This document shows positions 56,039 to 64,000 of a stretch of DNA of 64,000 nucleotides, in pieces (within the stretch, counting starts at the first letter, position 1; every line of letters begins with the position of its first letter). The DNA lies in the NCBI GenBank assembly GCA_013146195.2, contig CM028381.1, positions 53,568,099-53,632,098 on the forward strand, in the 5' to 3' direction. Position numbers and translations under genes: made by a program. The notes under the pieces are model-generated. The model worked only from the letters and a program-made list of their open reading frames with translations, did not search any database and had not been told where the DNA came from. The stretch is from Codonopsis lanceolata (lineage: Eukaryota; Streptophyta; Magnoliopsida; Asterales; Campanulaceae).

Positions 56039-59000
56039 TGTGACGACCCGACCCGGATTCTGGCACAAAATCCCAAGGTCGTGCCGCTAGGACAAGGCAA
56101 GAAGGAGACAAGCAATTGTTAAACAGTAGTGCGAGTCAAACAGTTGAGCCAACAAGCTCAAATAAAGGTAGTGAAGCCGTACTAAAATACGGGTTTCCAA
56201 AAAATCAAATCTAATATGCGGAAGTGATTAGGAAAAGGAGTCCCAAGGTATGAAGCTCGAAACCAAAGTCAAAGAAACCAAGTGAGACATTAATCTCCCG
56301 AAGGGAAAAACAAAACTCGCGTGCCGCAATATTGCAGACATAGAACAACCATCGGCACTCCAGACCGGCGTTTAAACAGATAATTAACCTGATATAACAA
56401 TTACCCATGGCTAAAGCATACCGAGGTTAACCAACACTAATAACAACTAGAATAAAGAAAAATCCCCAAAGCTACTGCGTGCCCGGGTGACAACTGAAAT
56501 TAAAACTAGAACCACGAACAATGGCACGACACAACACGTCGTCCCAAGGAGGAAACAATACAGAAACCCAAGTGATCTACCCGACTGTAAAGTCTAAATA
56601 ACTTTACAATACAACGATCTCACAAGTATAGAAAAGTACAATACACAAATAAGGATGCTAAAAATACATAGAACTTCACAAGCTACAACTCGAGGAAGTC
56701 AGCTGCTACAAACACGATCACACGATCTCATCTCGATCTATCGACCAGCTGCGATCTGCTACAGTCACGATCTACTCGGCCTCAATGCGGCTACCGAAAC
56801 TACAACGAGAAAACAATGTATGTGATGAGTCATAATGACCCAGTACGCTACTACTAAACAATATAACATAAATGAAATATTGCCAAAAGTGGGAAAGAAA
56901 TCATGTTACGACGACGAAAACCCAATGAGTCAAGTTGTACTGTACATAAACCGTTCCTTTACCAAACTACCAAGATGAACCAGGGTGGATTCCCTGTTCA
57001 CAAACAATCAAACAAGTCAGTAGGCAAGGCACAAGTATCATCATATAGATATGGACGTAAGATTAAATATAAACATCCCAAGTCTCTCAAAGACTAATTA
57101 GGTAGAAGCATGCGTATTTTTATATATACACATATCAAGACAATCATGGAATAATCAGATAGAAGTATGTATATTTACATATATACATATCAAGCAGCTC
57201 ATAGAATCCTTTCTAATATCAAGCAATTCAAGAACAAGTACATATAAGCATTTAGCTCACATATTCCAGGTAGCACTTTGATTTCACATAAGTACTAGCT
57301 AGAAAGTAAACCACATATAAGAGGATATATATGTTTCTTTGTCTGTCAGTCAGTCAGTCTGTACCGTTGCTGCTAATCACATGCTGAACGGCAACTGAAC
57401 CGGAACTTGTGCTTGGTCCCAATAATCAAGCTAGAATCAATACTTTTCACTGGTCTTCTTCAGTGAACAATCAAGAACTCATCAGTTTTCTTAATGAGCA
57501 ATCGCTACATGTCATCCAACCTAGGATGAAGAAATGGGAGCTTGATATCAGGCTAGATGGCGCTAATACAAGACCACATCCCACTATTGGCCAAATAGTG
57601 AGGAGAAAGGGAACCAATGCGGCGACTCATAGCGATTGCTTACGCAATGACTGTGAGTCGACCCATTGCCATCACGATAAGAAGAATGCTAGCTGGACTC
57701 AATACAAGGATCACAAGTAGGTGTTTACTTGCCAATCATGAACATGTAGAGGATCGAGTTCGACAAGAGTGAACTGATCCAAGTCAAGTAGATGTTTACT
57801 CACTCAAGAAATCAAGTAAGGATGAGCTCGACAAGAGCGATCTCATCCAAGTCAAGTAGGCATAATGTTATTCTCTATGACTAACAATCAATCAGAAACA
57901 TGAATAAAATCAAGAACATAGAAACTAGTATTTTAGTTACGTTGCAAGCATGAACATCAATCCAAATCAAGAATATTGAAACTAGTCTTCTAGTTAAACA
58001 CGTCTCAAACATCGTAGGGATTGATCGTTGAGCCGGTATTGTTCAATGGCTCACTAGTATCGACTCCGTCGAGTCATTTCTATAATTCCAATCAAATAGA
58101 GTTTGAACACTATATGTATTCCAAGACTCTTTTCTATATTCTCGTTTGAGGCATAGCTAGGTTCTTGTTCCATTTAGGAACCCTAGTTCACAAATCACTA
58201 AGTCATGCACGAGCGGGAAACTTAAGTTGATTAATGTCAATTCAAGCCTTAGATCAATTCAAGTTCGTAATTCCACATGTTAATGGAATCCATAAATCAA
58301 TGCACGTTGATAAGTCAATAGGTGTATATTCATGAAAACAAGAAACATAATATGCTCCTTAAGTCATATCATCAAATCACATAGTAGAACCAATTCTTGA
58401 CAAGGTAAAAATCATGCTTTTAGTGACAATATCAAATATACACAGTATTCCATATTTAATTATGAAACCAAGCTAAGTCATAACTTAACCATCTGTCCAT
58501 CATGTACTATCCAAGACTACTTCGTTAGTCTAGGATCATGAAGCCATTTACTAAACTCTTACTAGAATAATAATTTATTCTATAACCCAAAAGTCCGTAG
58601 TAATCAAAGACTTAAGCAACACAAGAGGGAAGACAATTTGTAAGGTCAACCATACTGGAAAGTCCGAGATAATAACTTAGTTATCCTTGTGACATGACAA
58701 GTAGACTCTTTGTATAGAGTACTAAAGTAAACTCCGATCCATTACATCTCATAGAATAGTTCTCAAATACATTACCTTGGGTTCCCCAAAATATTCACAT
58801 GGCGACTCTAATGAGCCGATATTCCAACAACAACAATCCCATTTCCTTAGGTTTCATACAGCGTAGATTACATTCTTACAAGTCTTGGGATTTCATTTGA
58901 AGTCCGACAAACATTAATAGTTCTAATTCATAATTGAACCAATCCAAATGTCTTTCATTTGGGTCACTCATTTGCGACCCATATATAACCAATCCAAAGA

Positions 59001-60335
59001 CTAGAGATAATCTCGTACATAACATCACTCAAAGACCTCCATTAGAGTCCTAAGCCATAATTCAACCTTAACACTAATTCGGTCGCACCCGATCAAATCT
59101 CAAGATTTTGTGATTGAGATTCAATGAACACAAGTAGTCATAGGAATTTATCCTAAGGTTCAAATAACAACTTATATAATAAATTGACTCCATTTGGGTC
59201 AAATTATAAAGTCCCAAATTCTAGGTCAAAGCATAAATTCAGGATTCACAATTTATCTGAGTTTCCATACCCAACCACAATCAATCTTAAAACCATAACT
59301 ATTCCACTACACCCAATAATAATCATTTGGGTTCAAATCCTAACTATCATTTATTGATATCCATTAAAAAATATCATTTTGATATGTATTACAATGACAA
59401 ATCACAAGGAACAAGTCTCTAGCAACCTAACATCAACATTGAGTTAGAGAGAGAAACTAGGCTTTCGGTAACGTACCTTTATCGAGCCACAAACAACTAG
59501 GAAGAGGAAAACAAACCGATGGGAAATGATCTACTCGGTGAGGGCTTTGCGATGGTGGTCTCAGCTCGTCAAACGGATGGCCGGAACTACGGATATCGCT
59601 GGAACACACACTAATCTCACATTCAATCGCATGCACTCTCTCTCTCCCGTTCTTGGCTGAAGACAGTCACAAATGAAGAGAGTGAAGGGGTGTTATAAGG
59701 ATGTTTAAGGACTAAAATGCCCTCAAATGGGTGAAGGGGCAAGGGTTAAATAAGGGTAGGATAGGAGTTTCACGTCAAAAGTCAAACCAGCACAAAGTTG
59801 ATGTCGGGACAACAGCTCGGGTGAGCAGGCCGAACATCTACCTAGATGTTCGGTTGTGGTGGCCGAACATCTCTAAAGATGTTCGGTTGGGCTAGCCGAA
59901 CGTCTCCCAGGATGTTCGGTGGTCAAGTCTAAATCATGATTCAAGTCAGAAACAAAGCCAAATGGGTCTAAGACTGAAGGTAAAGCACACGTTGGGTAAA
60001 ATGCAACTCAATGAAGCATAAAACATGTGTACTAAGGCCTTATGAGGCTCAAATAAACCTCAAGACAAATGGAAGAATGACCTAGGGTACAACCGAGGTC
60101 GCAGGAAGGAACTACGCGAGAAAACTCTCAACCGAGCCAAGTAACGAACAACGTCAGTTTACGACTTTTAACTTTAACCAGTTAAAGTATATGGAACATA
60201 TAGAATTAAGGTATTGGATTCTAGATAGCCTACCTACAAAAACAAAGGTTCTTTCCTCAAGTCTAGTAAATGAGGTTATGGTTAAATGACACGCAAAACG
60301 AGAAAGTCAAATACACAAAGGTTCAGCGTCTTACA
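56039..60335 (-). mobile_element. Solo LTR, about 4.3 kb, Ty3/gypsy-like (-)
   Basis: On the minus strand it starts TGTAAGACGCTGAACC (60,335) and ends GGGTCGGGTCGTCACA (56,039), with a perfect 5-bp duplication TTCCT (56,034-56,038 and 60,336-60,340). It shares modules with the LTR at 7,246-11,250: the end block (CCAAGGTCGTGCCG), an ACTGGGTCATTATGACTCAT block (56,824-56,843), an AG-GTACGTTACC block (59,467-59,478), a TATA-like box (TTATAA, about 59,692-59,697) and a palindrome cluster just upstream of it. No coding. Short open frames inside are not conserved between the two LTRs. Confidence 0.85.
59830..59919. repeat. Cluster of three 24-base palindromes in LTR U3
   Basis: CCGAACATCT...AGATGTTCGG at 59,830-59,853 and again at 59,863-59,886, and CCGAACGTCT...GGATGTTCGG at 59,896-59,919. 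Same relative place as the cluster at 7,950-8,063, but different words. Confidence 0.9.
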
Positions 60336-60340
60336 TTCCT

Positions 60341-61098
<758 letters not shown>

Positions 61099-62050
61099 GC
61101 ATGCGACATCAACAACTACAACAACTACAACAATAACAAGAAATAACTATACGATTAATAATAACAATAGAATAGTTTTTATATTAAATTTATTGTGAAA
61201 AAACCACGACTAATATTTCTACCAAAATTTCATAATATGTAAAGCTTAATTTTTTGAATTTTAGTATGAAAAGATCAATTCTAGATGTTATGAATTGACC
61301 ATTGAGTAGTTGTTTTGGGGATCATTTAGGAATAAATTCTTAAAAAATATTTTTAGTAGTACTATTTAATAGTAATAATGTTGATAATATTACTGTTATA
61401 ATAATGGTATTATTATTGTTATAATAATAATAATGATAACAACAACAACAACAACAACAATAATAATACTATTCAATGCAATTCTTATCATCATTGTTAT
61501 AAATGAAAAGAATGATAAGTTTTCATTGAAGTAAAAGCTTTTAACATAATAACATTTGTAGACACATTAAATTTTGAACGTTCTAGTATTAAAATTCTAA
61601 TTTGGGATTTTTGGATAGAAGAATTAGTTTTGATATGATATTATTTTTTAGTGAGACTTTTTGGTATTTTTTTCCTTTATTTTGTCATTGCATTCCAAGT
61701 TGTTTAGTTTCTTACCAAACAACATAATAGAAATTTCTACCATATTAATAATCATATTCCTTATGTTACCAAATACTTTTTATGAATCATATATATTATC
61801 GTCTATTTATGTGGAACCTCATTACTAATAATCTTCCACTGGATTGATTTCATTTCGTATATGAATCGAAGACTAAATTCGTACATGCATTTTTTTGTGA
61901 GGTCAATTTATTGAATTGAATTTTTTTTAATAACATCTCGCATTGCAACCGTTTTCTTTTTCCTTTATTTTTATACTTAACTTTGCCATTTGCTCAGTTG
62001 GGATGCTGTCAAGGAGTTAATGGTTAGGGATAAAACAAAGAAATGATAAT
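61099..62050. other. AT-rich intergenic DNA related to 41,220-41,350
   Basis: From about 61,885 the sequence aligns by eye with 41,228-41,350 and then 42,804 on, skipping the solo LTR. No gene. Confidence 0.5.
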
Positions 62051-62064
62051 GGAAACAATCATTC

Positions 62065-62175
62065 CACCTATAAGCGCGTAGATTAGCTCGTAAGAGGTGT
62101 TGTAGATTAACTATAAGTCTCGGATTCGAGCCAAAAAAAATGCTGCTAAAATAAAACTAGGTAGGGAGAGGTTTA
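62065..62175 (+). mobile_element. tRNA-derived SINE-like fragment, second copy
   Basis: Diverged direct copy of 42,828-42,950 with TAGATTAACTATAAGTCTCG, then GATTCGAGCC as the B-box-like word. Confidence 0.35.
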
Positions 62176-62440
62176 CTTGTGGTTCCAACCAACTCAGAGA
62201 TTAATTTTGGATGTTCGAGTGTGGGATACTTGTGGTTGTAACCGGATCAGAGTATCATGTTTGACCTTACACACATAATAGTGTGTATTTCCAGCTATAA
62301 CCACGTTGGGGTGAGGATATAAATTATAGTGGGACTTAAATTATTGGTAAAATTGTATAAGTAACTTCCAAAAAAAAAGATATAAGTTGACATTTTCTTT
62401 TGGAATGACTTAAAAAATAAAAGAGACTCTTTATTAAAAA

Positions 62441-62868
62441 GAGCAAATTGCACCATTGGTCCTTTAACTTTGAGTCAGTCTCAGTATTAGTCCCTTAATA
62501 ATTTTTTTGTCAAATTTGGGTCGTACGAGTATGAAATTTTCACAACCCATGTTCTTTTGATGGATGTCGTTAATGAAATTTCGCTAAATTGCACATGTAC
62601 ATTTAGTAAGAACTAAAATGAAATTTTCTCAAACCAAAGTTATATCACAATTTGCAATCGAATCCATGGGTTTGAAAAAAAAAAAAAAACCACGCAACCT
62701 TCTCCCCCAAATTTGCAGGTTCGTTGGATTTGTAAAGTTCTCTGGTTTCATAGACCCATAAAGAAGGCAAGCTGTTTCAAATGTAAATGTTGCTTATACA
62801 CACACACACCCTAACACGAACACCCTCTCTTAAACCGCCCCCTCCCATTTTAAACCCCTCTCCCACTC

Positions 62869-62903
<35 letters not shown>

Positions 62904-63806
62904 CTTCTCTCTCTCTCTCTCTTTCTCTAGACTTTTTCACCCTACTCTCTGTGCTTTTTCTTCTCAACTTTGTTTGATTTGATTTGATCGAAAGTCAATA
63001 TGGACGAAGAAACCAAGTCAGCATCGACATCATCCAAGGATGTTGTTGTTCCGATATTCCCAAATTGAAGAGGAGAAACCCGTCGTTATTGTAGATAAAG
63101 AAGTACCAGTGCCTGAGGTAGCCGAGAAGCTGCTTGAAGAAGAAGAAAAAGAAGAAGAAATGAAACCTAGAACTAGAAAAGGGGAGAAAAAGATTACTGA
63201 ATCGTCTTCTTTTAAGGAAGAAACCAATGTTGTTGGTAAACTTCCTGACCCACAAAAAGTTTGTCTTGGTGAGCTTAAATAGTTGGTACAAGAAACTCTT
63301 ACCAAGCACGAGTTCACCGCTCCACCACCTCTATCGCCGGCACTAGAGGAGAAGTCGGCTGAGACTATTGCCGAGGAGTCAAATAAGATTGAGGTTGATG
63401 CTCCGACTAAGGCTTAAGCTTTTATTTAACAGTGTTTAGTATGTTGTGCTGGGTTTAAAATGGGAGGGGGTGGTTTAAGAGTAGGTGTTCATGTTGGGGT
63501 GGGTGTGTGTGTTTGTGCGTGCTTACAACATTTGGGTTTCAAATTTGGGGAAGAAGGCCTTGGGGTTTTTTCCTAACCCTAGGGACTCGGTTGCAAAATT
63601 GTGATATATGTTAGGTTTGAAAAAAAAATATTTTAGCCCTTACTAAATGTACATGTGCAACTTAACGGTATTTTTTAACGACATCCATCAAAAAGAATGC
63701 GGCTGTGAAAATTTCATACTCGTAGGACCAAAATTTGACAAAAAATTGTTAAGGGACTAATATTGTGATTGACCCAAAATCAAGGGACCAATAACGTGAT
63801 TTTCCC
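62441..63806. mobile_element. Pack-MULE carrying a patellin gene fragment
   Basis: Long inverted ends. The outer 200 bases match clearly: GCACCATTGGTCCTTTAACT, GTCGTACGAGTATGAAATTT and GCACATGTACATTTAGTAAG at the left; the right end read backwards gives CGTTATTGGTCCCTTGATTT, CCTACGAGTATGAAATTTTC and GCACATGTACATTTAGTAAG. Similarity continues inward to about 62,860 and 63,445 (TTAAACC then CCCCTCCCATTTTAAACC in both). The flanks TATTAAAAA (62,432-62,440) and TATTAGAAG (63,807-63,815) agree at seven of nine bases, consistent with an aged 9-bp MULE duplication. No transposase. Confidence 0.8.
63000..63417 (+). pseudogene. Patellin-like (Sec14 family) 5' fragment captured by MULE
   Basis: Preceded by a (CT)n-rich leader like a plant 5' UTR. 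ATG at 63,000 opens MDEETKSASTSSKDVVV and stops at 63,066. The +1 frame (63,040-63,282) then gives EEEKPVVIVDKEVPVPEV, an acidic run, KKITESSSFKEETNVV and GKLPDPQK. After a TAG at 63,280 the same frame continues LVQETLTKHEFTAPPP and ends at TAA 63,415. SFKEE...LP..QK..L.ELK-LVQE.L..HEF is the conserved segment of patellins just before the CRAL-TRIO/Sec14 domain. The lipid-binding Sec14 and GOLD domains are absent because the element's TIR follows. The frameshift and stop make it a pseudogene. Patellins are phosphoinositide-binding proteins of the cell plate and plasma membrane. Confidence 0.75.
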
Positions 63807-63815
63807 TATTAGAAG

Positions 63816-64000
63816 CGATGGAAGTAATACCGAATATAGGGGTGTTAGTGTCATTTTCAAAGTTTAATTAAGATGATTTTTCTTTTCTTTTTATATATAG
63901 GGGGCGTGGATGGAGAGAGTATATATATTCGAGAAGCCTATATAGAATTATAGATGTTGGGAATATACCCAGGCTTGTCGATGATCGGATTCGGATCGGA
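63816..64000. other. Right edge, no gene
   Basis: AT-rich; nothing recognised. Confidence 0.5.

Noticed and set aside
57409..57720. 103-codon frame inside the second solo LTR
   Set aside because: No matching frame in the first LTR and no recognisable domain; long LTRs contain chance frames.
63030..63317. Minus-strand Ser/Phe-rich frames opposite the patellin fragment
   Set aside because: Antisense of the GAA-rich acidic run; low complexity.

Overview
This window looks like nuclear DNA of a eudicot plant. It is AT-rich and intron-bearing, and it is dominated by retrotransposons, DNA-transposon debris and microsatellites. The only host gene families I can recognise are plant ones: F-box/LRR/FBD, receptor-like kinase and patellin. 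There are no rRNA genes, no full tRNA genes, no CRISPR and no bacterial-type operons. I see no intact host gene. Every host coding stretch is a pseudogene or a fragment carried by a transposon. The species cannot be read from the sequence.

Layout. (1) 1-14,556 is the left arm of a large imperfect inverted duplication whose right arm is 43,455-51,081. Both arms carry, in mirrored order, the 3' end of an F-box/FBD pseudogene, a short TIR element, a Helitron-like element with a higher-order repeat array, a Mutator-like element holding two receptor-kinase fragments, and a second Mutator-like element. The left arm additionally holds a 4.0 kb solo LTR (7,246-11,250), a tRNA-derived SINE-like tandem cluster (12,990-13,483) and two extra copies of the array's higher-order unit. 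(2) 14,557-32,699 is nested Ty1/copia DNA: the 5' half of a SIRE-type element (+), the 3' half of another SIRE-type element (-) with LTR, env-like region and pol, a 100-N gap, and a Tork/TNT-like copia (-). (3) 33,230-41,127 is F-box/LRR/FBD pseudogene B (-), split by an Ale-type copia element (34,391-38,325) whose two LTRs point in opposite directions yet are flanked by a perfect 5-bp target duplication. (4) 41,128-43,454 holds a minus-strand solo LTR and a SINE-like fragment. (5) 43,455-51,081 is the right arm. (6) 50,640-55,765 is F-box pseudogene C (-), invaded by another TIR element. (7) 56,039-60,335 is a second 4.3 kb solo LTR related to the first, in opposite orientation. (8) 60,336-64,000 is AT-rich DNA with trinucleotide microsatellites, then a Pack-MULE (62,441-63,806) that has captured the 5' end of a patellin gene.

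How it fits together. The locus appears to have started as an F-box/LRR/FBD gene cluster: copies A, B and C, with B and C direct and A inverted. It was duplicated, then repeatedly invaded. Because the duplicates exist, several insertions can be judged against an empty paralogous site. The 1,448-bp solo LTR at 41,356 is absent from the matching place near 62,045, the 4 kb LTR in the left arm is absent from the right arm, and the Ale element in B is absent from C. The most unusual items are the copia element with inverted LTRs, the patellin Pack-MULE, the kinase-fragment MULE present in both arms, the exact two-unit difference in the Helitron array, and the two related solo LTRs carrying clusters of short palindromes whose sequence differs while their place in the LTR is the same.
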